Shown here piece by piece: positions 1 through 13,400 of a stretch of 64,000 nt of DNA (its first letter is position 1; every line of letters starts with the position of its first letter). Source of the stretch: Cepaea nemoralis. Lineage: Eukaryota; Mollusca; Gastropoda; Stylommatophora; Helicidae. The notes under the pieces were generated by a model. The model did not search any database and was not told the DNA's origin. It saw only the letters and a list, made by a program, of their open reading frames with translations. The stretch lies in the NCBI GenBank assembly GCA_014155875.1, contig JACEFZ010022361.1:62001-126000 (forward strand), in the 5' to 3' direction. A program made the translations under genes and the position numbers.

Positions 1-1196
1 TGATTTCATTCATAAATCTGAAGAAGTTCCCTAGCATCAACCAGTTATAGTATTCCGTAAATGTTGTTTCAATTGTAGAAATAGATCTGAAAATGTGTTC
101 AGGAAGCCAACCTGTATCAGATGTGATTGTTAATTTTCTGGGATAGGCTTCTTCCTCACTTCTATGCTGCAGGCTGCACCCCTGATAAACCAACAGTTAG
201 CCTCATAGAAGGTCAGTTTCTTGGATTTTCAGCACATCTTTTCATTATGAAGACATAAGATACTTAAAATGACTGTCAACTTTCTGGCGCTGCCATTTGT
301 ATGTACCTTCGCACAAGCTGCTCATACTTTTGTTTTCTTTCAGCATATCCTTTACAGGACATCGCTGTCAACATCAGCATCTTTTAGCTGATTGTTGATT
401 TCTTGGCAAGATTACGCTCAGTAGTTTGCCATTTGCTCATACTTGATGAACTTAATATTCACACTTTTATGTGTCTGTGTCATCAGTCTGAGGAGGTATC
501 TCGTACTGATAAATTGGAAGCCGCAAGGCATCATATTTCACACACATGGCTGATAAAGTGGTGCTTTTGGAACAGAGGGTTAAAATGGCTGTCTAGATCT
601 AACTGAAATAAAGACAAGTCTATAAGGACTTTTGTCTTCTGCTCTTTATCTCCCAGTGGAGCATAGATCTGCAACCCGTCTTGTCGTTTGTTATTCCCAA
701 CAGTTCCCTCGATGTACTAGTTCTCTTCTCCCTGTACTTGTAGGTTTCTCTCTATTTCATTGGTCCTGTGCTCTCCAGAAGAATAACTTGTAGTTATACT
801 GTTACCAAGTTTTCTCAGTGTGTGTCCTGTCTGGCACCAGTGTCTTTTCCTCACCTCTTGATTTGCTGGAATTGTCTAGTGTGAGGACTTTCTTAACCCT
901 TTCAATATAAATTAGTGGTAAAAAATTGACATTACTGTGCGAACATGTGTATATTTCAGCTTGAAGGATTTATCTAATTATTTTACTTTATGTTGTGTGA
1001 ATTCTGCAGTATGTAACTGATGAGATGCAGCGAAATATGCCAGGCAATCAATCATGCAGTCTATTGTTTGTGTCTTCATTATTCAAATTCACTACAGGAA
1101 AACATTGTTTTGGTAAAATCATGATCAGTAATTTAGCTGGTTTTTGTTGACACTATTGTATCTATTCCTTTTTACCCTTTGTCATGCTATTTTTAG
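1..1196 (+). other. Axin intron sequence
   Basis: This is non-coding sequence ending in the polypyrimidine tract and AG of the exon at 1197. It carries a fragment of SINE family A at 343-440. I see no other conserved feature; short ORFs here lack homology or codon structure. Confidence 0.6.
343..440 (-). repeat. SINE family A, 5'-truncated copy
   Basis: It matches the 3' half of the family defined by the copy at 11375-11628 (GCATATCC-TTTACAGGACAT, AGTAGTTTGCCAT). It lacks the tRNA-like head. Confidence 0.6.
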
Positions 1197-1424
1197 CTCC
1201 AAATCCAAAATGGCTACCAGGTCCACATCTGTTGAGAGGGGTTGTGGTGGTTTGTCTGCATGGAATGGAGCCACAACCATCATGCCCAATCAGCCATTTG
1301 CCCAGGATCCTTCTATGCCACTCCTCACTCCACCCAACCCAACCACACAGTTGGAAGAGGCTAAACGTCGTCTGGGGACACAAGCCAGGACAGCTGGAGT
1401 ATCTGCTACACCTGTCAAATTGAA
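1197..1424 (+). CDS. axin: Axin exon: pre-DIX linker with PPNP-QLEEA-RRL motif
   Basis: The acceptor is a T-rich tract ending TTTTTAG at 1196, and the donor is GTAAGT at 1425. The first base completes a codon from an unseen upstream exon. The exon encodes about 76 residues, including [20 protein letters not shown], which matches the conserved stretch just before the DIX domain of animal Axins. A start codon inside the exon (1210) is not needed, because the reading frame enters through the splice acceptor. Confidence 0.92.
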
Positions 1425-4400
1425 GTAAGTGGTAGTTTTTGCTTCGTTAATTTCATAATTTGGTGTTGCGATGGTGTTGGAGGTGGTGCACTTGTCCGCG
1501 AAAAAAGTGGTCATTAATTTGATTGTTAGTGGATGCAGGGATACATTTTTTATCTAATCTGGGGCGACTCAGCCTAATAACATTGGTGTCAAGGCATGAG
1601 AGATAGTTAAGGCAGTCAATGTAATATTGATCTTTGTTAAGGCAGTCAATGTAATATTGATCTTTATGTCATGTCACAATACCTGGACACACTTCCCACT
1701 ATAACAGAAGTTAAGTGTGCTATAAATGAGCTTGCATCTGGCAAGGCTCCAGGTAAGGATGGGATTCCAATAGAGGTAATCAGGAGTGGGCAAGACACAC
1801 TCGCTCTACAGATCCACCAGCTAATAGAGCTATGCTGGCGAGAAGGACAAGTACCACAGGATTTCAAAGATTCAAACATCATAACGCTGTACAAGAACAA
1901 GGGAGATCGGAGCGACTGTAACAACTATAGGGGTATCTCACTTCTGTGTATTGTTGGGAAAGTATTTGCCAGAATTGTCCTGCACAGACTTCAAGTCCTG
2001 GGAGATCAAGTCTACCCCGAATCACAGTGCGGCTTCCGTCAGAACCGGTCTACCATTGATATGATATTCTCATTGCAACAGATGCAAGAAAAATGCCGGG
2101 AACAAAATCAGCCACTGTTTATTGCCTTTATTGACCTCACAAAGGCATTCGATTTGGTCAGTGAGGGTCTGTTCAAAGCACTAAAGAAGATTGGCTGCCC
2201 ACCAACTCTTCTGTCCATTGTGGAATCATTCCACACAGGCATGAAGGGTATAATCAAGTTTGATGGCTCAACTTCAGAAGAGTTTGAAATCAAGAGTGGA
2301 GTTAAGCAAGGTTGTGTACTAGCCCCCACCCTCTTTGGGATATACTTTTCACTTCTACTGAAATATGCCTTTCGTGATCAGGATGACGGTATATACATTC
2401 ACTCACGCTCAGATGGTGGCCTCTATAATGCTCAGAGATTGAAGGCCAAGACCAAAATTAGCAGGGTACTAATCAGAGAGTTGCTTTTTGCGGATGATGC
2501 TGCGATTACGACCCACTCTGAGGAAGAATTACAACATCTACTATCTGCATTCTCCAATGCTTGTTCTGAATTTGGTTTAACAATTAACAAAAAGAAGACA
2601 CAGATTATGTCACAAGGTGCACATGGTGTACCATCAATCTTTATTGACGACGCTGAACTGGAGATAGTAGACCATTTAACATATCTAGGATCAGAGGTAA
2701 ATAGCAAATTATCCCTCGATCAGGAAATCAACATCAGGATTGGCAAGGCAGCAACAACAATGAACATATTAGCAAAAAGAGTCTGGGAGAACAGGAAGCT
2801 TACTGCCAAAACAAAAGTCCTCGTCTTTCAAGCATGTGTCCTTAGTACTCTTCTTTATGGCAGTGAAACCTGGACAACTTACTCACGCCAAGAGAAACGT
2901 TTAAACAGCTTTCATATGCGGTGTCTGCGAAGAATACTTGGTATTAAGTGGCAAGACAAAATCACAAATACTGAAGTATTGGAAAGATCAGGTTGTGTGA
3001 CGGTGTATTCCATGCTCAGTCTTCGTAGACTTAGATGGATAGGACACGTTAGGAGGATGGATGATGGTAGAATATCAAAGGACATCCTTTTTGGTGAATT
3101 ACAGACGGGTAGGAGATCTCAGGGTCGGCCTCTACTACGATACAAAGATGTGTGTAAGCGGGACATGATTGATACAGGCATTGATAATGCACATTGGGAG
3201 CACGTCGCCGCTGAACGTGTTGCATGGAGGGCAACTATCAGAAATGGAATAAAGACAAAGGAGAAAATGATTGCAGATAAAGCACACACAGAGCGTGAGA
3301 GACGTAAGATGGTGCAAAATGGTGGAAGTGACCATGTTTTCACATGCACCTACTGTGGGCAAACATTTGCAGCAAGAATTGGCCTTACCAGCCACACTCG
3401 CCACCGCCATGGATCGTAGTTATTAAGCCTTTTTGAAGCACAATGTACCAAACTATCGTCTGTCAAGACGGAAAGGTGCCAATGTCACAATTGGTGTTTG
3501 ATCATGGAATATATCTCCAGTATACTTCACAAGTAAATAGGTAGCTTTAACTTTTAACATATTATGTCAATGTTATTGTAAGCAATGAAAACAATCTTTC
3601 TGTTTCTACATCACTAACTGTTTGTTGTTGGTGCATATACTTGTATAATATTTATATGTATTGCATTGCGTTTGATTTTAACCATGATGTTAAATGATCT
3701 AAAATACTCCAGTAGCCACTAATTGATATAGTATACTCTGTATACCTAACTGTTTCCATGTCAAATTATAGTGCCTCTCCTTCTTCTTGTGTTGTTCACT
3801 TCCTGAATATATTATTGTGTTTGCTCATTATTATTTTACCAGCTCCCTTCTACCTCATTTCGCTCTTTCCAAGGATATTCTCATATTTTCCATATCTTTT
3901 ACTACATTACCTTTCTTTGTTATTTTTTGCCAGTGCTCTGACATTCCAAGTGCAAATTCTAAATTTATTGTTTTGTTTTTGCCATTCATTAGCTTTATTT
4001 TATAGCTGTCTGATCATACCTGTGACTCATGAGAGTCCATACCAGATGAGGTTGTCTTAAGACAGCCATCAACATCGTTCACTGGTTCTGATCTGCTTTG
4101 AGTTATAAAAACTTGGGAAGATAATGTGGTGGGTTCCCCTTGTCTTGCCCATCCTCACAGTGGTATTCTACCTCAGCTTTTGACTGTCAGGACAAACTAA
4201 AGCCTCCTCTGTTCAACTGCAGATCTGTCCACTTACACTGGTGGATACTCAGATCCCAGAGCTGTGTTTGCCACACACCACTTGGAGGTGCACTTGGGAG
4301 TTTTCCCTTGTCAAGCACGACACCTTGGTGGCCGTTCTCTTCTAGAACTTTTAGAGAAACTCTGCTTGCCCCAGAGATCATATATCAGTTAGGAGGCTAC

Positions 4401-7400
4401 ACTGACAATGACATGAGTTAAGTCGGATGAGGGTTCAAAACCTGCACTCACGGGTGGCTACTAGACTCAATTACAGGCCGCCCTTCCTCTGTGCACCCAG
4501 GTCTAAAAAATGTTATGGTCTTAACACTTTATATACCCACAGCACGTTCCTGCTACAGGACCTCTGAATTCTTAAAAATAACGTCATCTACTGCTTATAG
4601 TACCTTGTGATGTAGGGCGGGTCAGGTCTTGAGCCTGAGGAATTAAGGCCACCTGACTAGGTTAGGGTTTTATTTTTGCCCCCGAGAGAAAAAAATCCAC
4701 ACTTACTGAGGATTCGAAGCCTCAAATGAATACCATTGACCATTTACTCAATACAACTGTCCATAAAGTGACAGGAGCACAGTTTGTTTGATTTGTTCAC
4801 TGATTTCATTTCATAATTTCATCAGGTTCTGCATTTATTTTCATTGACAAACAGATGTGATGTATTGCTGTGGTGGCCTGAGATTTACAAATACAAAATA
4901 CGTAGCATAATTTCTGTGACATGAGTCAAACCTATTGTAGTCTAGGAAGGAATGTCAGAGTAAAATATTACATTACAGAAATCTGATTTACAGAAAGATA
5001 GTATTAATATGTGGGAAAATGTTTAAGATAGTATGTTTTTATTGGCTGAATTATCTTTACCACCAGATACCTCAACACAAAGGAAAACTCCAAAATGTCA
5101 TACCTGGTGAACTTCTCCAGATAAATACATCAAGAAAACAAAGAGACTGGTAGTCAAATAAATGAACACAACCAGAATAGACAACTGGATAACAATCCAA
5201 ATACAAGCACTAGTTTTATTCTGAAGGGGACACAACTTGTCAAAGAAGAGACTTGTCAAAGAACAAATACAGTCCTAATGTTGCATGAGTTGACTGCTCT
5301 TGGTGGCACATTGTTATCAAAGTACTGGTTCCCTGTAGTGGATCAGGGACCCTTAGGGTGATTTGTTCAGTTATTGGAGACGGCTGTTGTAGGTTTTCTG
5401 TGGCCTTTGAAAACATAATGAGAGTGATTAAGTTGACTCATGTAGGTCACAGCAATGTCTGCACAAGGGTACATGTTGAGTGTTGGTAGTTTAAATAGTT
5501 ATTGACTCTGGCATATTTGTTTAAAACTGGAATGAGTAAATCAGAGAAAACAAGAATGAGAATTTATAATATTTGCTAGAACAGTCATTCATTAATTCAT
5601 TCAGTAGCCTGTCCTTTGCAGAACCTCGCTCCCATAACAACCTTTTCCGTCATAAGCAAGATATCGCGCGTCCGATACATACATCTGGAGATCATCTACC
5701 ACATCAAGCACCCATCTTCTCTTTATTTTCTCTTTCGCCTTCCTCTCTTCTTGGGCATATACCCCTCCATTATTGTTCTCCCCAAACTTTCATGACATTT
5801 CAGTTGACCAAAATATTTCAATTTTCTTTGTGTTATCGTCTTTAGTAGCCAACCTTTTTCAATATGGATGCATTTGTTCTTTGCTGCGTCCAAGTTATTC
5901 TTAGAACCCGTCTATTACATTTATATTCAAAGGCGTTTATTCACTGTTCAGCTTGTTTAGTAAGTATCTAGGCGCTAGAACAGTCACAAGTGACAAAAAG
6001 GACATTGCAGCTCATGCCTTCATCAGTATACAAACAATAGACATACATTGATACAGCTACATAAAAGATATATAAAAATTAGTTAGCTGATGATGATGTG
6101 ATTTCCTTCAACTGCACTTCCGGAACATCGTACACAACTGTACAGGTGACATTCAGACACAATTGACATCAGCTAAGCAACTTTTGTATATTTTTATGTA
6201 GTTGTACCAGTGTCTTTTTATTGTTTTGTACTGATGAAGGTCGTAGCCGCAATGTTATCATTTGTGATTGTGTTCTAGCAAAACCTACAATTCTATGTCT
6301 TGTTTTCATTGTTTGAAACTGGAAGTTTATCATCATCATCCAGTGCCTTGTCTGCGTGGGCGTTCATGCTTCTCCACAAATTCTGATCTCCAACGACATG
6401 CATTCATTTATGACGACATGCATCAATTCTGTGCCATGACACAAGACTGTCAAGAATTTTCTCACACTTGCCTTCCTCTATCTCTCTTTCCACAAATATT
6501 TCTGGTTGTCACAACATGTTCCAGTTTTTGCCTTATCATAATGTGGCCAAAAATGATGACTGCTTCTTTCTGATGTTTGGGATAAGTTGTCTTTGTGACT
6601 TAGCTTCCCTCAAAATGTCCAGTTTGCTTATTTTAGCTATCCAATTAATTTTCAGCATTCTTGTATAAAACCTCATCTCCAAGGCTTCTAGGGGAATGTT
6701 TAGTCTCTTGACTAATTGTCAGGATTTGCAGCTGTGTATTAGAATTTGGGAGTATAGACTTATGTCTAATGAAGCCGTTGATATTGTTGTTGGCTTTTAG
6801 AGGCATTCTGACAAAGTTTTATGTGTGTGTCTCTGAATATTTGGAAACATGAATTGCTTTTGTTGTTTCTACAGAGCTCTGGCTAGCGTGCCTCAGAAAG
6901 ATAAAATACGGCTTCCACCAAGTGGTCCTCTACCAGCTACCTCCCACCCTCGTACCCTGCCCCATCTCCATACTGTGCCGGCACACATAGAGACACCTGA
7001 TGTCAGCTTTATCTCAGAGTATGTGACATGTTGCTGGCATATATGTCAACTAAGTGTTGTGATAGTGACATGTTGCTGTGATATATGTCTGCTAAATGTT
7101 GTGATAGTGACATGTTGCTGTGATATATGTCAGCTAAATGTTGTGATAGTGACATGTCCCTGTGATTTATGTTAGCTAAATATTGTGATAGTGACATGTC
7201 CCTGTGATTTATGTTAGCTAAATATTGTGATAGTGACATGTCCCTGTGATTTATGTTAGCTAAATGTTGTGATAGTGACATGTTATTGTAATATCTGTCA
7301 GCTAAATGTTGTGATAGTGACATGTCGCTGTGATTTATGTTGTCTTAGTGACATGTCGCTGTAATATATGTCAGCTAAATGTTGTGATAGTGACATGTCA

Positions 7401-10400
7401 TTGTGATATGTCAGCTAAATGTTGTGATAGTGACATGTCACTGTAATATATGTCAACTAAATGTATGATAGTGACATGTTGCTGTGATTTATGTTAGCTA
7501 AATATTGTGATAGTGACATGTTGCTGTGATTTATGTTAGCTAAATATTGTGATAGTGACATGTCCCTGTGATTTATGTTAGCTAAATGTTGTCTTGGTGA
7601 CATGTCGCTGTAATATATGTCAGCTAAATATTGTGATAGTGACATGTTGCTGTGATTTATGTTAGCTAAATATTGTGATAGTGACATGTCACTGTGATTT
7701 GTCAGCTAAATATTGTGATAGTGACATGTCACTGTAATATATGTCAACTAAATGTTGTGATATTGACATGTCACTGTAATATATGTCAACTAAATGTGTG
7801 ATAGTAACATGTTGCTGTGATTTATGTTAGCTAAATATTGTGATAGTGACATGTCACTGTGATTTGTCAGCTAAATATTGTGATAGTGACATGTCACTGT
7901 GATTTGTCAGCTAAATATTGTGATAGTGACATGTCACTGTGATTTATGTCAGCTAAATATTGTGATAGTGACATGTCGCTGTGATTTATGTCAGCTAAAT
8001 GTTGTGATAGTGACATGTCGCTGTTGACATATCCTGCTGTGTGAATGTGCTTTTAGTTTGGTCATTTTTGGCGTCAATATAACATTAAGGACTTCATATA
8101 TATGTGTACTACATCATTATAAGATTGAGGACTTTACGTGTATGTGTTCATGTCAGTATATGATTAAGAACCTTTCATGTATGCTTATTGTCGTCAATAT
8201 GGTGATGTAAATACCCAATATGTTTCAAGGCGTATAAAAGGGTCCTTTATTTTACTTTCATTTTAAAGTTATTTTCCACGTTTTAAACAAAAACACCTAA
8301 TGTGGTACAATAGATAGTTGTACAGTTAATGTTTCTAAAGTATAATTAGGTGAGGGGAAAAAACAAAGAGCTTCTGAAAGTTACTGTTAATGATAACTGG
8401 CTTCCCATTACCAGCCCCAAACACTGTCTCTCCGGCATTGCAGAGCTAATAACAGATAACTGTCGGTGTGAGGCAGGAATAAGAAAGCGAACAGAAAATG
8501 GCCAAAGTAACTTTCAGTAGTGTGAAACAGATTCTCACATCTGTGTTAACATTTACACTTCATTATTGCGTGGTGCAGAAACAACGACAAGGAATGAACA
8601 GTATGAGGGGGAAATGGAGGCTTTTGAAAATATGGTTACATAGATCAATCGGAGGGATATAGAAGAAGAAAACAGAACAGAAATATCCCCGGGAAGGTTA
8701 ACCCGGTCAACAAATGCCCGCAGAAGTCGGATGTGTCGGCCTAACGGCGCAAGAACGCAGCTCTGCTGTAAACAGGCACAACGCAATCACGTCCGAAAAA
8801 AAACCGGATGAACGAAGAAGAAGAAGAAGAACAGAAATATTGCCGGGCATATTTTGCTGCATCTCGTCAGGTGCATACTGCAGAGTTATACATCATGTGA
8901 AGTGAATAAATTAAGTACAATATGTATATGAACCGGTTTTGTGCAAACAGAAAAGGTTTGTTATAAATTTGAAATTACCATGGGGGATAACAGGTGTTCA
9001 ACATTCAAACAATACCTGTGACTGTGTTTTAATTGTTTCAGCTTGAGTATTATTCATTTAAATAGAAATATTTCAAAAACTGGCATTGAATAAAACAATA
9101 AAAGTAAGATCAAGGGTAGATATTTAAAGTACTGTGTCCAAATAAAGAGAGACAGTTGCTTGTTAAAGAATATTCTGGAGGGAAAAGTGGAGGCGCCCAT
9201 GGGTTACCGGGGCTTGTAAATAAGCCACAAACATTGACACTGTAACCTATTATGTATGAAATAAGAGGCAACAAAGAAGGATTGGGCTTAGGACAGGCTG
9301 CCTCAGCTTGTAGACAAATTCAGCCAAAAAATCAAACCAGTTCATGCCAGTTGGTTGAGAGTATATGCCTTAATGAGGGATAAGGGCAAAAGATGAAGAA
9401 AAGTGGAGGGGATGATGATTGGCAGCATAAGATGTGCTACAGTATTCAACAGAAATTTCTGTCACAAAACAGGCACGATCAGGTCTTTCATGAAGAGAAC
9501 TTGACACCTGTTTGTTGTGGACAGATCCTTCATCAGAACTTGACATATGTTTGTTGTGGACAGATCCTTCATCAGAACATGACACATGTTTGTTGTGGAC
9601 AGATCCTTCATCAGAACTTGACACCTGTTTTTTGTGAACATATCCTTCATCAGAACTTGGCACATGTTTGTTGTGGGCATATCGTTCATCAGAACTTGAC
9701 ACATGTTTGTTGTGGACATATCCTTCATCAGAACTTGGCACATGTTTGTTGTGGATTTATCCTTCATCAGAACTTGACACATGTTTGTTGTGGACATATC
9801 CTTCATCAGAACTTGACACATGTTTGTTGTGGACAGATCCTTCATCAGAACTTGACACATGTTTGTTGTGGACAGATCCTTCATCAGAACTTGACACATG
9901 TTGAGGACCTATCCTTCATTAGCAACTAAAGTTATACCATTTTTGCCATTTATTTTTGCCAGAAATTAATTGTTTTGTTTTTTTTCAAAATGATTTTGTT
10001 GGACATTTTCCTCACTCTTGTACTTGTTTGAGTAAGAATAGACCTTTAATTGATAGTTACATTTTGCATCTTAACAACATCTTGTGTTTGATATTGGATG
10101 TTTATTATAGTATGATAGGTGCACTATCATTTTGCTTTAGTTTTTTTCTTTCTTTGTTTATTGTTTGTAGAATATAGTATATTGTCATTTTACTTTGTTT
10201 TTTTCTCTTTCTCATATACAAGAGAGTAAATTTAATTTGTTCTGTAAATCTTTCATCCAGTCCTCGTGTGGGCCAACGCACATCTGCATGCACCTCGTCA
10301 TCACTGCAGTCTGGTTCAGGTGACACAGTTATTGGTATTTACATGGGTCAGGAACCTATACCATACAGACATCAGTTACCTGGCAGGGCCATCACTCTGG

Positions 10401-13400
10401 CACAGATTAAAAGTTTAGTCACCAAGCGTGGACCTTACAAGTAAGTGCTCTACATTAATATAACTGTCATTGACTCATTGTTGTTGATCTAGTACCCCTG
10501 CTGAGCTGTCTACTTTTGGCAGTCCAGTGTGTGGTTTTGAAAGTGCTATGGAGTCAGCATGGCGAATGGATAAGAGCGCTTGCTTTAAACTTCCGGTGTG
10601 CTGAAGCTGAGGTAGCGAGTTCAACCCCTATACCGATCAGTTGGACTAAAATGTTGACTTCTTGTCCTTGACTTGGGGATGTATATTACAAGTACCTCAG
10701 AAGCAGTAGTTAATCCACAGGAGTTGCTGATTGTTGGAGATGTCTCTAGTAGGTTTGTCTTAGGTAAGCTCTGGTGTATGGTATGAAACGTCAGGTTATT
10801 CATCTTCTTCAAGAATTTAGGCGAACCACTTCCTGGGTCATGCGGGGTAAAAAATTATGAGAGAGCTGATGTTCTCGTTTCTTTTTTTCTTCCTCGTTCC
10901 TCTTTCAAGGTAGTGCATCACACATAGTTATTTACCTCAGAGATCAGTGTGTCCAGCTTCAGCATAGATTTAACTTCCTGTAGACAGATTCCATCCAAGG
11001 TAAGAGGTTCTGTCTATTCATGGGTAGGGTTTCTTTCCTATCAGTTTTGCCAGGGTAGTGGTCTTGTAGCCTGCTCTTTGCAATTTCCAACTGCAATTAG
11101 ATTTTTAACATGCATAACTTGTAAATAAGACCTCCTGTCTTTTCCTGCACTAATTCAAGAAGGCTGGATATCTTACCTCACAACCCAGGAGATCAAGGGG
11201 ATGATTGTTATCATTAATAACTATTGGATCTTGTAAAATTTCCCAGTCTTATGCTGAGATTTGAACCAGGTAACTTCTGAGCTTCAGGTTTACACTGTAA
11301 CCTCTTAGTCACATCTCCACCTCTTCTGGTTTCAAGGGCATTGTTGGTGTGAGACTTGAAAATGGACTTATAATTTTTTTTTTACAATTTTAATGTTGCA
11401 TATCCCTTACAGGACATTGCAGTCAACACCAGCATGTTTCAGCTGCTGTTTTTACAGCAAGTTTTACGTTTAGTAGTTTGCCATTGCTTTCTGACCGGCT
11501 GGCTCACATACCCACGTAAGTTACCAGCGCGGCGCAATCCGCTGCCGAATCTCGCAGCTGGTGTTTTCTCCATGTGGATATATGGGATTACAAACAATGT
11601 CGTTAACCCCTTGGCCAGGGAGACCGGCGGACTTATAATACTGCCACATCTTGCATGTTGACATGTGAATGAACCTGGCTAAGATTGTTGACATTCGTCA
11701 TTACTGATTGGCAGTAGCAGAAATGACATAACTGTGGATGCTGTAGGCACATTCATAAACAGCACTTTATTGACATCTGCCAAGAATGACATAGCAGCGA
11801 GTCAAGTGATATCCTGTTGATTCTTCTTCTTTCGTTCGCTTGAAATATGTCTATAACTGCAATGCTGTCTCTTGTATGAATTGAACTGTCTTTTTCAGTT
11901 CACACAGCGGTCCATAGAGTTTATCTTCCACTGTCGTCTCTCTGGGCCAGAAGGTTTGCCTAGATATGTTATATTTTGGGCAGTCTTGGAGTATGTGCTC
12001 TGCTGTCTGCGACGCCAATCCACATGTGCACATGGCTGTTTCACCAATCTTGAATTTTGTATACATGTGGTTGCGTAATCTATTGTGCCCTGTTCTGAGG
12101 CGCAGAATAATGACTTGTTCTGGTCTATCCATAATGTGGTAGTCATCTTGAGCAGGTTTTGATGGCTTTCTGACTGATTTGATCATTCTTTTCTTTTGGT
12201 GGTATGTAACGGGCACATCAGGCTGTTCTTCTTTGGCTCCTTCCTTAGCCAATTGATCAGCTCTGTCGTTTCCAGGTACTCCACAGTGGGATGGTATCCA
12301 CTGTATGGTGACCTTATGCTGACTGCTAAGTTCAGAAAGTAGTGTCCTTAGTACTGGCAATTTCCCAGACAGGAGCGCCTCGAGTACTGATTTTGCATCT
12401 GTCAATAGCACCACAGGTTGTGTACCATTGCTGGTATTTAGTAATTTCTCTGTTGCTATCTTGATTGCCTCAATTTCAGCATCGTAGTTATGGCAGTACT
12501 TTCCTGTCGGTACTCTAGCTGTGTCCCTGGTATTATTTGGGTATTCTATGTACACTCCCGCTCCTCCATTTCGAACAGCATTTTGTGCTGACCCATCTGT
12601 GTAGACTCGGATCCAGAGGTCCTGTGGGTATTCTTCATCAAGGAAGCTGAGAGTGGCTGTTCTGCGCTGCACACTGTTCTGTTCTTCCTTGTCAAATATT
12701 CCTCTCACTTTTGTCTGGATTTGTAATGATAGTCTATGCTCATCTTTCCATGGAGTTCGCTCTGGAATAGTTGTTAGGGGGATACCAACTGTGGGCAGAT
12801 CGGTGGTTTCTCTGCAGAGTCGTTTGGCCTGGTGGATAAAACTACTTCTTTTCAACCGCCCCATAGCTAGGTTTTCAAATCTGTTCTTCATAGGGTGGCC
12901 TGGCAAGCTGAGGAACTTTTCTGCTTGTATTAGCGTTTTCGTATCTCTGCGCTCACTCAGTGCTTGTGTCCTCCCCATCTTCTCCATTTCCACTATAGGG
13001 GTTGATCTCATCCCTCCTGTGGTGACTCTAAGTGCTTGATTTTGCACTTTGTCCAGCTCTTGTAGTGTGGTTTTTGATGCCGAACACCACGCAGTTGACC
13101 CGTATTCCAGGTGTGGTCGTATGCTCTGTTGATAAACTTTGCTAAGTATTTCCCCACTGGCTCCCCATGTGGTTCCACTTAGCTTTCTCAGGATGGCTAT
13201 TTTCCTTCTGGCTTTTGCTACTGCTTTGTTGATGTGCTTTCTCCATGTCAGCCTGCCATCAAATGTTACTCCAAAGTATGTTGGTTCTTTAACTTCTCTT
13301 AGGGGTGTTCCATTTATCTGGATGGTCCCTGCCTTTTGTTTTGGAGAGAGGGTAAATAGGGTGGTGCTGCACTTGTCAGTGTTTATGCTGACACACCATC

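Noticed and set aside
7009..7687. ORFs with repeated [14 protein letters not shown]
   Set aside because: Product of a 42-bp intronic minisatellite; the strand opposite Axin has no supporting signals.
7020..8040. CRISPR-like array (regular repeats)
   Set aside because: No repeat-spacer alternation; units are directly tandem, and the genome is eukaryotic.
9370..9929. ORFs of 123-178 codons with 13-residue repeats
   Set aside because: 39-bp minisatellite open in three frames on both strands; intronic.
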